Below are positions 24,156 to 33,356 of a stretch of DNA of 64,000 nucleotides, in pieces. This DNA comes from JAWKWH01 sp963669415 (lineage in GTDB: Bacteria; Pseudomonadota; Alphaproteobacteria; Rhizobiales; Rhizobiaceae). Numbering within the stretch: position 1 is the stretch's first letter; every line of letters begins with the position of its first letter. The notes beneath the pieces are model-generated. The model ran no database searches. It worked only from the letters and a program-made list of their open reading frames with translations, and had not been told where the DNA came from. Location of the stretch: NCBI GenBank assembly GCA_963669415.2, contig CAXXPS010000002.1, positions 558,001 through 622,000 of the forward strand, in the 5' to 3' direction. The translations under genes were made by a program, and so were the position numbers.

Positions 24156-26234
24156 ATGAGCTGGACAATTGGCGTCGATGTTGGCGGAACATTCACCGAT
24201 TTCCATGCCACCAACGACACGACCGGTGCCTACCATGTCGGAAAGACATCATCGACTCCCGCCAATCCGGCAAATGCTATTTTGAATGGTCTGGTCGCGC
24301 TATGCGAAAAACACGATATTCCCTTTGACGAGATCAACAGGCTTTCCCACGGCACAACAGTTGGCACGAATGCTCTGATCCAAAGGCGCGGCAGCCGCGT
24401 TGCGCTCATCACAACAAGGGGATTTCGGGACCTGCTAGAGATCGGGCGGCAAACCCGGCCTCACATGTATGATCTCCAAAAAGATCATCCTGCCCCGCTG
24501 GTGGACAGGCAGCATCGCATCGAATTGAGTGAGCGTATCGGCGCAGACGGCGCTGCGGTTTGCGAACCGACGGCGGAAGACATAGACGCTGCAATCGATG
24601 AAGCAATTGCTTCGGGTGCATCGGCTTGCGCGATCGGGTTCCTGTTCGCATTCATCAATTCCACGCACGAAAAGAAGGTCGCGGAAGTCCTGCGTCGGCG
24701 CGCGCCGGAAATTGCGATCTCCATGTCATCGGAAGTTCAGCCGGAATTTCGGGAATATGAACGTCTCTCGACGACTGTACTCAACGCATATCTGCAACCC
24801 GTTATGGGTGAATATCTTCAGACATTGGAAAACGGTGTGGCTGAGCGCGCACCAAATGCCACTTTGGGTATTAATCAATCCAGTGGTGGCCTCATGTCGC
24901 CGCAAAGGGCACGTGAATTTCCTGTGCGTACTGCATTGTCCGGGCCTGCGGCCGGCGCTGTGGGCGCAGCACATTGCGCATATCAAACCGGTCGCCAAAA
25001 CATCATTACGCTCGATATGGGCGGCACGAGCGCCGATGTTGCGTTGATCCGCGATTATCAGATTGATCTGGCGTTTGATCGGGATGTCGCCGGATTTCCG
25101 ATCCGCATGCCTTGCGTCGATGTCGAGACTGTCGGCGCCGGTGGCGGCTCGATTGCATGGTTTGACCGCGACGGCCTGCTGAAAGTCGGTCCGATCAGCG
25201 CCGGCGCCGATCCGGGACCGGCCTGCTATGGGCGTAGCGGCGACAAGCCGACAGTCACCGATGCCAACTTGCTTCTTGGACGGCTTTCGCCCCGTGGTCT
25301 GCTGGACGGCGACATGGGGCTTGACCGGGAATTGTCGCGGGCCGCTTATCAACCATTGGCCGATCACCTCGGATTTTCGGTTGAGCGAACAGCGCACGGC
25401 GTTCTGGGCATCGTCGTTGCCAACATGGTGCGGACCATTCGCACGATCTCGGTTGAACGCGGGCACGATCCGCGGGACTTTGTGTTGATGCCTTTCGGTG
25501 GCGCCGGACCGCTTCATGCGCGCGATGTGGCGGTCAGCCTGGGAATGAAGGAAATGGTGGTTCCAGCTGCTCCGGGCATCGTCTGCGCGCAAGGCCTGCT
25601 GGTCTCAGACCTAAAAGAGGAATTCGTCGCAAGTCGCCGTTTCACGCTTGATGACGCCGGCGTTGGCATGTTGCGCGATGCACTGGCCAACCTGTTGACG
25701 AGGTCCAGCGCCTGGTATGAAGACGAAGGTCTGCCGGTCGAGGACCGAAACCTCCAGCTGACGGTCGATGCACGTTACGTCGGTCAGAACTTTGAACTTG
25801 CCGTGCCGGTTGCATCTGCGGGCAGCCTGTCAGCAGATGATGTTCCCGGTCTGGAAGAGATGTTGCAGCGCTTTCATGACGCCCACGAAACCGCGTACGG
25901 CTATGCCAGCGACGGAGACCCGGTTGAGATCGTCAATGTCCGGCTTTCGGCAAGTGCCCGGTTGTACAAGGAAGTCGAAGCGCAAGAAGCATCAGGCGAT
26001 GCCAACGAGCCACAACCACGCGACAGGCGCGAAGTCTATTTCGATGCCGATGCGCCGGTCGAGACGGATGTTTATGACCGTGCGGATTTGAAGCCGGGTC
26101 AGATCGTTCGCGGGCCAGCAATCATCGAGCAACTGGATACTACTACTCCGGTTTATCCCGGAGACCGGGCGGAGACCACTCCGCACGGGCATCTGATCAT
26201 CACGATCGATGAGAACGCGGGAGCGATATCATGA
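24156..26234 (+). CDS. HyuA-type ATP-dependent hydantoinase / ketone carboxylase beta-like subunit
   Basis: 692 residues of the hydantoinase A / oxoprolinase family. The N-terminal actin-like nucleotide fold shows IGVDVGGTFTDFHA, LSHGTTVGTNALIQRRGSRVALITTRGFRDLLEIGRQ, later GPAAGAVGAAH, ITLDMGGTSADVALI and FGGAGPLHARDVA. Known members hydrolyse cyclic amides (hydantoins, 5-oxoproline) or carboxylate ketones (acetone, acetophenone) with ATP, always with a HyuB partner, which follows with a 4-nt overlap. ATG 24156 has GGGAGG just upstream; an open frame further 5' covers the operator region and is not used. First gene of the 11-gene F420 operon. Confidence 0.88.
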   Translation: MSWTIGVDVGGTFTDFHATNDTTGAYHVGKTSSTPANPANAILNGLVALCEKHDIPFDEINRLSHGTTVGTNALIQRRGSRVALITTRGFRDLLEIGRQTRPHMYDLQKDHPAPLVDRQHRIELSERIGADGAAVCEPTAEDIDAAIDEAIASGASACAIGFLFAFINSTHEKKVAEVLRRRAPEIAISMSSEVQPEFREYERLSTTVLNAYLQPVMGEYLQTLENGVAERAPNATLGINQSSGGLMSPQRAREFPVRTALSGPAAGAVGAAHCAYQTGRQNIITLDMGGTSADVALIRDYQIDLAFDRDVAGFPIRMPCVDVETVGAGGGSIAWFDRDGLLKVGPISAGADPGPACYGRSGDKPTVTDANLLLGRLSPRGLLDGDMGLDRELSRAAYQPLADHLGFSVERTAHGVLGIVVANMVRTIRTISVERGHDPRDFVLMPFGGAGPLHARDVAVSLGMKEMVVPAAPGIVCAQGLLVSDLKEEFVASRRFTLDDAGVGMLRDALANLLTRSSAWYEDEGLPVEDRNLQLTVDARYVGQNFELAVPVASAGSLSADDVPGLEEMLQRFHDAHETAYGYASDGDPVEIVNVRLSASARLYKEVEAQEASGDANEPQPRDRREVYFDADAPVETDVYDRADLKPGQIVRGPAIIEQLDTTTPVYPGDRAETTPHGHLIITIDENAGAIS

Positions 26235-27916
26235 ACGTCATGCAACCGCCCGTACTGGATCCAATCAAGTTGGAAATCATAGCCAACGGGCTGCGCTCAA
26301 TAGCCGATGAATGTTTCGCCGCCCTGATGCGATCGTCCTATTCGACCAACATCAAGGAGCGGAAAGACCATTCCATTGCCATCGTCGACCGGAATGGACG
26401 GCTTGTCGTCCAGGCAGCCCTTACCTTGCCAATTCACATCGCCTCAATGGGCGGATTGATGCGCTGTGTTTTGGAGAAATATGGCGATGATATCGACGAG
26501 GGCGACATTTTTGTCGCCAATGATCCCCATACCGCCGGCGGAACCCATCTTCCGGATATCAACTACGCAATGCCGATGTTTATCGAGGGTGAGTTGGTCG
26601 CATTTGTCTGCAACATTGCCCACCATGCCGACATTGGCGGCATGGTTCCGGGTTCGATGGCTGGCGGCATGTCGGAAATCTATCAGGAAGGTTTGAGGAT
26701 ACCGGTCGTCAAACTGTTCAAGCGCGGCGAGTTGCAAACCGACATCATGGACATCATGCTCCTGAATGTTCGAGTTCCAGACGAACGTCGGGGTGACCAC
26801 AATGCTCAGATTGCCTCATGCAAGCTTGGCGCGCGTCGGTTCCACGAAGTTGTGGGCGTTCACGGATTGGCCAATGTCCTGGCGTCGTTCGATGAAATCA
26901 TCTCACGGACTGCAGACCGGATGCGTGCCGCAATCTCCGAGATCCCGGACGGCACCTACACGTTCGAGGATTTCATGGACGGTGACGGGATTTCGACATT
27001 CGATATACCGATACGTCTTGCGCTGACCGTTTCAGGTGACAGAATTCATCTCGACTTCGCCGGTACCAGCGAGCAGGTTACCGGCAATATTAACACCACA
27101 TTGAATGCAGTTCAGGCCAGTGTCGGCTACGCGCTGATTGCAGCCCTCGATTCCGAGTTGCCAAGCAATCAAGGGATTCTTGACGTCATCGAGATTGATA
27201 TTGAGCCCGGAACCTTGCTCAACTCGGTATTTCCGGCGCCGGTCGCGGCGCGCGCTCATGCCTGTCAACGCGCAATCGATGTGGTGCTTGGAGCGCTGTC
27301 AAAAGCATTGCCGGACAAGGTGATTGCAGCAGCCAATGGCGCTAATACCACGGCTGTTTTTTCAGGTGTCGATCCGCGCACCGGCAATCCATATCTGTAT
27401 CTGGAGACACTGGGTGGCGGCATGGGCGCGCGAGCCACCAAGGACGGCAAGGACGGTGTTCAGGTCGGCATAACCAACACATCCAACCTTCCTGTTGAAT
27501 CGATCGAACAGGAGTACCCCCTGCGGGTCGAAGAATACAGTCTTGTTGAGGATTCCGGTGGGGCGGGGAAGTTCCGTGGCGGCATGGGATTGCGCCGGGT
27601 GGTGACGCCGGTCGACCATGAGTGTGTCTTCAATGGAGCCGGCGAACGTTTCCGCTATCAGCCCTGGGGTGTGTTCGGTGGACAGCCGGGTGGATCGGGC
27701 AGGTTTCTCATTCGAGACGAGGATGGCGAACGTCGGCTCGATGACAAACCAAACGAAGTGATGGTCACGCCGGGAACCCGGATTACCGTCGAGACGCCAG
27801 GCGCCGGGGGATATGGTGATCCGGCAGAACGGGATCGAGACACTGTTACCCGAGACCAGGAAAGCGGCAAGTTTTCAAATGCTTACATAGAAAAACACTA
27901 CGCTGAAGCGAACTGA
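26231..27916 (+). CDS. HyuB-type ATP-dependent hydantoinase / ketone carboxylase alpha-like subunit
   Basis: 561 residues of the hydantoinase B family: DPIKLEIIANGLRSIADECFAALMRSSYSTNIKERKDHS, VANDPHTAGGTHLPDI, CNIAHHADIGGMVPGSMAG (possible metal histidines), and the glycine-rich end PLRVEEYSLVEDSGGAGKFRGG...ETPGAGGYGDPAERD. It forms the active enzyme with the HyuA-like subunit. Both the cyclic-amide hydrolase and carboxylase branches share these motifs, so the reaction is open; the acyl-CoA ligase and LLM enzymes downstream fit either a carboxylated ketone or a hydrolysed amide as product. Confidence 0.88.
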   Translation: MNVMQPPVLDPIKLEIIANGLRSIADECFAALMRSSYSTNIKERKDHSIAIVDRNGRLVVQAALTLPIHIASMGGLMRCVLEKYGDDIDEGDIFVANDPHTAGGTHLPDINYAMPMFIEGELVAFVCNIAHHADIGGMVPGSMAGGMSEIYQEGLRIPVVKLFKRGELQTDIMDIMLLNVRVPDERRGDHNAQIASCKLGARRFHEVVGVHGLANVLASFDEIISRTADRMRAAISEIPDGTYTFEDFMDGDGISTFDIPIRLALTVSGDRIHLDFAGTSEQVTGNINTTLNAVQASVGYALIAALDSELPSNQGILDVIEIDIEPGTLLNSVFPAPVAARAHACQRAIDVVLGALSKALPDKVIAAANGANTTAVFSGVDPRTGNPYLYLETLGGGMGARATKDGKDGVQVGITNTSNLPVESIEQEYPLRVEEYSLVEDSGGAGKFRGGMGLRRVVTPVDHECVFNGAGERFRYQPWGVFGGQPGGSGRFLIRDEDGERRLDDKPNEVMVTPGTRITVETPGAGGYGDPAERDRDTVTRDQESGKFSNAYIEKHYAEAN

Positions 27917-27928
27917 CGGGGTTTTATT

Positions 27929-28948
27929 ATGCGCGTTTACTCGATGGTACGACCCAAGAAACTTTCCGAAATTCCGGAGGCGATGGCGCGAGCAGAACGG
28001 CTCGGCTACGACGGCACGACGCTGCTGGAACTGACCGTGCCACCGACGCTATCGGCCGCCGCCGGAGCGATGCTGACCAGCAAAATCAAGATGATGTCGG
28101 GGGTTTTTGTGGCGTTTCCGCGCAGTCCCATGGCGACAGCCTACGACGCATGGGCTCTCAATGAGCTTTCCGGCGGACGGTTTCAACTTGGCATCGGTTC
28201 GCAAATCAAGGCACATCTGACACGGCGGTTCGGCATGGACTTTCAGCCACCGGTTCGGCGTATGAAGGATTATGTCAACGCGCTCCGGGCGATTTGGGAT
28301 TGTTGGCAGAACGGCACCAGACTCGACTATGACGGGGTGTATTACAAACACAATCTGATGATCCCCTACTACAATCCCGGACCTTTGGAGACAGGATTTC
28401 CGGAGATCCATCTGGCGGCAATCAACAAGCTCATGTGCCGCCTGTGTGGCGAAGTTGCTGATGGTCATCTTCCCGGTGACCCCATCACCTGGAAATGGCA
28501 CGAAGAAGTCATGCTGCCAAACCTGGAGATCGGATTGGAGCGCTCTGGGCGAAAGCTGAATGACATCGAATTGGGCGGCTACGGTTTTATCGGATGCGCC
28601 AACTCCGATTCCGGCATCGACAAGGTCGTAAAGGGTTTGAAAGAGCGAGTGGCGCTCTATGCGTCGACGCCTGAATACAAGGAAATGCTTGCAATGCACG
28701 GCTGGTCGGTGAGCCAGGAAGATTTTGCAGCCATGACACGCGAAAACAAATGGGAAGAGATGGGCAATCTCGTGACCGACAAAATGTTGGAAGCCTATGC
28801 AATCATAGCAAAGCCTGCCGAGCTTCCCGGTGCATTGGCGAAACGCTATGGCGGTAAGGTCGATCGCATCCAAATTGACGAGACCTGGTTTGAAGGCTTG
28901 AGCGACGACGATGTTGCCAAGCTGGTCGGCGAAATAAAGAACATCTGA
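27929..28948 (+). CDS. Luciferase-like (LLM) oxidoreductase, probably F420-dependent
   Basis: 339 residues with the LLM TIM-barrel: AEAMARAERLGYDGTTLLE-like start, MMSGVFVAFPRSPMATAYDAWALNELSGGRFQLGIGSQIKAHLTRRFG, and RMKDYVNALRAIWDCW. The family uses FMN or coenzyme F420; here F420 is strongly favoured because the same operon makes F420 and an F420 reductase. It likely transfers hydride between F420 and an alcohol, imine or enoyl-type intermediate of the pathway. The gene starts 12 nt after hyuB and is followed by the acyl-CoA ligase after 11 nt. Confidence 0.85.
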   Translation: MRVYSMVRPKKLSEIPEAMARAERLGYDGTTLLELTVPPTLSAAAGAMLTSKIKMMSGVFVAFPRSPMATAYDAWALNELSGGRFQLGIGSQIKAHLTRRFGMDFQPPVRRMKDYVNALRAIWDCWQNGTRLDYDGVYYKHNLMIPYYNPGPLETGFPEIHLAAINKLMCRLCGEVADGHLPGDPITWKWHEEVMLPNLEIGLERSGRKLNDIELGGYGFIGCANSDSGIDKVVKGLKERVALYASTPEYKEMLAMHGWSVSQEDFAAMTRENKWEEMGNLVTDKMLEAYAIIAKPAELPGALAKRYGGKVDRIQIDETWFEGLSDDDVAKLVGEIKNI

Positions 28949-28959
28949 CGAGGTTGCAT

Positions 28960-30450
28960 ATGCACGTATTTCCATCATATGCAGGCCGGGATTTGGCAAA
29001 TGAGGAATGGGCTCGCCTCTGCGCTCGTGACCCGTCCGAACTTGCAGTCGCGGAGATTGACCGGCAGATCACCGTCGGCGACCTCATCAAACGGGCGCGC
29101 ACCCGTGCCGGGCAGTTCATTGCTCAAGGGGTACATCCAGGCGATCGAGTGATCGTGGCACGTCCCAATGTCATCGAGTTTGTTGTCGACTATCTGGCGG
29201 TGCGGCTTTGCGCCGGCGTTCTGGTCAACCTGCCGTGGCGGGGTGGAAATACAATTACCGAGCTGGCAGAGATACTTGACGCGAAGGTGGTGGTTCTCTC
29301 CGAGCATTTGGTCGGGGATCAACCGATATTCGAGCAACTTGGCGAGCGAAGGTTTCGGCCCGATGAACCGGCGGATGTGGGTCCTGATGCGCCAATTTCG
29401 AAACTCAGCGACGAACTGGCCTGGCTTGCCTGCACATCCGGCACCACCGGCACACCGAAAGCAGCGATGCACACCGGAGCAAGCTGGCAACGACAAACTG
29501 AAGTATTTGCTGAGCATTTCGGACTGACCCGGGAAGATCCGGTGCTTGTGTCTTCTCCCGTCGGACATGCAGTTTCGCTGCTGTTCGGTGTGCGATTTTC
29601 TCTCCTCGCGAATTCGCCGATGATCCTGGTATCGCGTTGGCGCACCGAGTCTGCGGTGGAACTCATCGACCGCTACGGTTGCACCTTCACAGTGGCGCCG
29701 ACCCCGTTCTTGGTGGACATTGTGACATGGGCGGAAAAGAACGGCGCGGACAAGCTCAAAACACTGAAGTTTTTCCCGTCAGCCGGCGCACCGGTTCCTC
29801 GCACGCTCGTACGGCGAGGCCTTGAGGCGCTTCCCGATTGTCAGGTCTGGTCTTATTTCGGTACCTCCGAATGTGGCGCGGTGACCGCCGTTCCGCTCGA
29901 TGCTGATCTTGAAAAACGACTGAACACCGACGGCACAGCCCTACCCGGCACGAAAACACGCGTCGTCGATGAAGAACTACAGATCTTCAGTCCGGCCCAG
30001 ATGATGACCGGATATTGGAGCGGTGATCCGAACGGACGATTGCATCCCGATGGCTGGTATCAGACCGGCGATGCATGCGAACAACGTGAAGACGGTTACA
30101 TCAAGATGGTGGGTCGCGCCCAGGATATTATCTTGCGGGGAGGCGAAAACATCTCGCCGCTTGAAATCGAAAATGTCCTGTTGGGCCATGACAATGTAAC
30201 CGACGTTTCAATCATCGGTTACCCGGATGATCGGCTCGGATCCCGCCTTGCGGCCGTCGTTGTACCCAATGGCCGAGTTTCCCTTGAGGATATCCAGGCA
30301 CATTGCGAGGATTTCGGTCTCGACAAGGCCAAGTGGCCTGAATTCATGATCGAGGTCGAGAAGATCCCTTTGTCGGCAATCGGAAAAGTGTTGAGGGGCG
30401 ATCTGGAAGATCTCGTTTGGGAGAAATTCAAACAGAGTGTGTCGGCCTAG
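28960..30450 (+). CDS. AMP-forming acyl-CoA ligase of the F420 operon
   Basis: 496 residues with the adenylation motifs LACTSGTTGTPKAAMH, SYFGTSECGAVTA, GWYQTGDACEQREDGYIKMVGR, IILRGGENISPLEIENVL, and the catalytic lysine of PLSAIGKVLRGDL. It should activate the acid produced by, or fed into, the HyuAB/LLM pathway. Comparable operon logic is known for acetophenone carboxylase followed by benzoylacetate-CoA ligase, but the substrate here is not known. ATG 28960 preferred (GACGAGG upstream) over TTG 28954. Confidence 0.85.
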   Translation: MHVFPSYAGRDLANEEWARLCARDPSELAVAEIDRQITVGDLIKRARTRAGQFIAQGVHPGDRVIVARPNVIEFVVDYLAVRLCAGVLVNLPWRGGNTITELAEILDAKVVVLSEHLVGDQPIFEQLGERRFRPDEPADVGPDAPISKLSDELAWLACTSGTTGTPKAAMHTGASWQRQTEVFAEHFGLTREDPVLVSSPVGHAVSLLFGVRFSLLANSPMILVSRWRTESAVELIDRYGCTFTVAPTPFLVDIVTWAEKNGADKLKTLKFFPSAGAPVPRTLVRRGLEALPDCQVWSYFGTSECGAVTAVPLDADLEKRLNTDGTALPGTKTRVVDEELQIFSPAQMMTGYWSGDPNGRLHPDGWYQTGDACEQREDGYIKMVGRAQDIILRGGENISPLEIENVLLGHDNVTDVSIIGYPDDRLGSRLAAVVVPNGRVSLEDIQAHCEDFGLDKAKWPEFMIEVEKIPLSAIGKVLRGDLEDLVWEKFKQSVSA

Positions 30451-30478
30451 TCCTTCCCGGCATGTGGAGACCAAAATT

Positions 30479-31411
30479 ATGCGCAAATTGCAGGTAGGCT
30501 TTCACATCGACGGCGACGTGTGGGAACCGGACCAGATCGCCAAAGTCGAAGAACTTGGATTTGATATCCTGACGACGGGTGAACACATCGTCTTCTTCCG
30601 GCCAATCCTCGATACGATCACTGTGTTGTCTTACGCGGCGGCAGTGACAAACCGAATAAAGCTGGTGCCGTCGACACTGATACTTCCGTTGCGCCATCCG
30701 GCAATTCTGGCAAAGGAACTGACATCAATAGACTTATTGTCGAAGGGTCGGCTCATCGCCTCCGTTGGCATTGGCGGCGACTATCCGCGAGAGTTCGATG
30801 CCTGCGGCGTGTCGATGAAGGAGCGAGGCGTCCGTGCCAATGAAGGCATCGAGATCATGAAGAAATTCTGGTCTGGAGAACGCTTCGATTACCAGGGCAA
30901 GATCTTTCAAATGGAAGACATGGACATGCTGCCGGGACCGTACCAGGAAGGCGGCCCGCCACTTTGGGTTTGCGGGAGGAGCGATCCGGCAATGAAGCGT
31001 GCCGCAAAGTATGGAAACGGCTGGCAACCTTATATGTATACCGCTTCGCAGTTGGCAGAATCGGTCGATAAGGTCACCGAATTTGCCGGCGAGATGGGAC
31101 GGGAATTACCGGATGATTTTGCCTTTACCACGTTCATGTACGTTTCGATGCACGACGATGTAGAGGAAGCGCGAAACCGGGCAATCGAGCAGCTTAGCTA
31201 TCGGTTCAACATGCCGTTTGAAAAGATCGTCGACAAATATTGCGCGTACGGACCACCCGACAAGATTATTTCGGAGCTGCAAACCTATGTGGATGCCGGC
31301 ACCAACCACATAATCATCGGTCTGGTCATGCCGCCCGAAGAACGGATGGATTATGTCGCCAAACTGGCTTCCGAAATCCTGCCGGCTCTGCAGGCAACGA
31401 CGGTGAAGTAG
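30479..31411 (+). CDS. Second luciferase-like (LLM) F420-dependent oxidoreductase
   Basis: 310 residues, a different LLM subfamily from the one at 27929. Features: VEELGFDILTTGEHIVFF, IKLVPSTLILPLRHPAILAKELTSIDLLSKGRLIASVGIGGDYPREFDACG, and the C-terminal GPPDKIISELQTYVDAGTNHIIIG, as in the large actinobacterial F420-dependent group. ATG 30479 is used (TGGAGA upstream). Two different LLM enzymes in one operon imply two hydride transfer steps, or one oxidation and one reduction, in the same pathway. Confidence 0.85.
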   Translation: MRKLQVGFHIDGDVWEPDQIAKVEELGFDILTTGEHIVFFRPILDTITVLSYAAAVTNRIKLVPSTLILPLRHPAILAKELTSIDLLSKGRLIASVGIGGDYPREFDACGVSMKERGVRANEGIEIMKKFWSGERFDYQGKIFQMEDMDMLPGPYQEGGPPLWVCGRSDPAMKRAAKYGNGWQPYMYTASQLAESVDKVTEFAGEMGRELPDDFAFTTFMYVSMHDDVEEARNRAIEQLSYRFNMPFEKIVDKYCAYGPPDKIISELQTYVDAGTNHIIIGLVMPPEERMDYVAKLASEILPALQATTVK

Positions 31412-31420
31412 GAGCTGTCA

Positions 31421-31855
31421 GTGGCGCACAACAATCTCACCGTCGAAATTATCCAGGAGCGGATCAGCCGGTCGAAGTTTCATCAGCTTTTCCAGCCGGA
31501 AGTTCTGGAAGTCGACAACGAGGCGATGAGTTTGTCGATCAAGGTGCACATGTGCCCTGAGTTCGAACGTCAGCCAGGGACCGGCCAATGGCACGGCAGC
31601 GTCTTGGCTTCACTGGTCGATATCGCCGGATGTTATGCGTTGATGCTGGTTGCAGGCGGGCAAATGCTGACACTGAATTTCAGTACGGATTTCCTGCGCC
31701 TTGCAGCGTCCGAATACCTCATCGTTCGGGCACGGGTTCAGCATGCTGGCCGTAGCGTCGGATTCGTCAACGCCGAGGTTGAAGACGCAGAAGGCACCAC
31801 CGTTGTCTCTGGCAAAGCGTGTTATGCCATTCGACCTGACATCAAACAGACCTGA
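31421..31855 (+). CDS. PaaI-type hotdog-fold acyl-CoA thioesterase
   Basis: 144 residues, GTG start at 31421 with GGAGCT upstream. The hotdog-fold core is visible in GTGQWHGSVLASLVDIAGCYALM (the HG..LASLxD helix that lines the active site, with the Asp) and in LTLNFSTDFLRLA followed by the GRSVGFVNAEVEDAEGTTV strand pair. It would hydrolyse a CoA thioester, either to release the end product or to rescue CoA. It is 9 nt after the LLM gene and 33 nt before the F420 reductase gene. Confidence 0.8.
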   Translation: MAHNNLTVEIIQERISRSKFHQLFQPEVLEVDNEAMSLSIKVHMCPEFERQPGTGQWHGSVLASLVDIAGCYALMLVAGGQMLTLNFSTDFLRLAASEYLIVRARVQHAGRSVGFVNAEVEDAEGTTVVSGKACYAIRPDIKQT

Positions 31856-31888
31856 GCCGGTGCAATTTGCGATCAATGAGGTGCTAAA

Positions 31889-32569
31889 ATGACGGATAAG
31901 GCTGACAAAATGAAGATTGCCATCGTCGGGGGAACAGGAGCGTTGGGATCAGGGCTTGCCATGCGCTGGGCCAAGGCCGGGCATACAGTTACCATCGGCT
32001 CTCGTGACGCCGCTCGGGCTGAGGAAGTCGCCGACGATTTGTCAACAAAGACGGGAGCGAAGATCTCCGGTAAGGGCAATGCGGACGCCGCAGCCGACGG
32101 CGACATTGTCGTTATGACGGTACCCTACGCCAATCACGCCTCTACCATCGCCGCGGTCAATGATCAGGTCCAGGGAAAGATATTTGTCGATGTCACGGTT
32201 CCGCTGATGCCGCCAAAGGTGCGCACCGTGCAGTTGCCTTCAGAAGGATCGGCGGCCAAAGCGGCACAAATTTCACTTGGCGAGAATGTCAAAGTGGTCT
32301 CGGCGTTTCAGAATGTCGCTGCCGCGCATCTGGCCGATCTGGATCACGCAATCGACTGTGATGTGCTTGTTTGCGGTAATGATCCTCAAGCGCGCACGGT
32401 TGTCGTCAATCTTGCTGAGGATGCCAGCATGAAGGCCTGGCATGCGGGGCGGATCGACAATTCAGCGGTAGCCGAAGCACTGACATCCTCTTTGATTTTT
32501 ATGAATGCTCATTACAAGATTCCGGGTGCAGGAATCAAAATCACCGGAACACCAGGCAGTGGTGCCTGA
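31889..32569 (+). CDS. npdG: NADPH:coenzyme F420 oxidoreductase
   Basis: 226 residues. The N-terminal Rossmann motif KIAIVGGTGALGSGLAMRWAKAGHTVTIGSRD binds NADP(H), and DIVVMTVPYANHASTI, VDVTVPLMPP and VVSAFQNVAAAHLADLDHAIDCDVLVCGND are characteristic of F420-dependent NADP reductases (Fno/NpdG), down to the C-terminal HAGRIDNSAVAEALT. It links the F420 pool to NADP(H), regenerating F420H2 or F420 for the LLM enzymes. The ATG at 31889 has GAGGTG upstream; MKIAIVGG at 31910 is an alternative. It bridges the catabolic and cofactor-synthesis parts of the operon. Confidence 0.88.
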   Translation: MTDKADKMKIAIVGGTGALGSGLAMRWAKAGHTVTIGSRDAARAEEVADDLSTKTGAKISGKGNADAAADGDIVVMTVPYANHASTIAAVNDQVQGKIFVDVTVPLMPPKVRTVQLPSEGSAAKAAQISLGENVKVVSAFQNVAAAHLADLDHAIDCDVLVCGNDPQARTVVVNLAEDASMKAWHAGRIDNSAVAEALTSSLIFMNAHYKIPGAGIKITGTPGSGA

Positions 32570-32579
32570 CAGGCGATGC

Positions 32580-33356
32580 ATGGACGGTACACTGAACATT
32601 GCCGCATTAGACCACATCCCCCTGATCGAGGCGGGTGACGATCTGGTTGATGTCATCATTACCGGCGTTGAGCGGAGTGACATTCGACTTCAGGATGGCG
32701 ACATTCTTGTCCTTGCACAGAAGATCGTGTCGAAAGCCGAAGGCAGAATTGTTGACCTCACCTCGGTAACACCGGGAGAAGAAGCAGAGGAAGTCGCAAA
32801 AGCCACCGACAAGGACCCGCGATTGGTCGAAGTGATCCTGGGCGAGAGCCGCAGCATCATCAGGCAGGCGCCCGGCGTTCTGATAACCGAGCATATGCGC
32901 GGCTGGATCATGGCCAACGCAGGCATCGATGCGTCGAATGTGTGTGGCGGATCGGAAAATCATGTCCTGCTGCTGCCGGCGCGGCCCAACCGCAGTTGCG
33001 ACAAACTTCGAACACGACTTCTGAAGCGACTGGGTACGAAGGTTGGCATCCTGATCAATGACAGTTTTGGCCGACCATGGCGATTGGGTACTTGCGGGGT
33101 AGCACTCGGTACTGCGGGAATTCCCAGTCTGTGGGACCGGCGTGGCGACAAGGATATGTTTGGGCGGGAAATGCAGGTCAGCCAACAGGCGATCGCTGAC
33201 GAACTGGCTGCTGCTGCCTCTCTGCTGCAGGGCCAAGGTGCAGAGGGAAAGCCAATTGTCCTTATTCGGGGATTTGACGCAACGCCGGCTGCCTCGGCTG
33301 CGGAAGTGCGAGCCACGGCGCTGATCCGCCCGGAAACCGAGGACCTGTTTCGATGA
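32580..33356 (+). CDS. cofE: Coenzyme F420-0:L-glutamate ligase
   Basis: 258 residues matching CofE/FbiB N-domain: IPLIEAGDDLVDVIITG, LQDGDILVLAQKIVSKAEGRIVDL, ESRSIIRQAPGVLITEHMRGWIMANAGIDASN, VGILINDSFGRPWRLGTCGVALG. It adds glutamates to the lactyl side chain of F420-0 with GTP. The protein ends right after the CofE domain, so the FMN-dependent dehydro-F420 reductase domain found in actinobacterial FbiB is missing. ATG 32580 is taken as start; GTG 32559 is in frame. The last 4 nt overlap cofD. Confidence 0.93.
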   Translation: MDGTLNIAALDHIPLIEAGDDLVDVIITGVERSDIRLQDGDILVLAQKIVSKAEGRIVDLTSVTPGEEAEEVAKATDKDPRLVEVILGESRSIIRQAPGVLITEHMRGWIMANAGIDASNVCGGSENHVLLLPARPNRSCDKLRTRLLKRLGTKVGILINDSFGRPWRLGTCGVALGTAGIPSLWDRRGDKDMFGREMQVSQQAIADELAAAASLLQGQGAEGKPIVLIRGFDATPAASAAEVRATALIRPETEDLFR

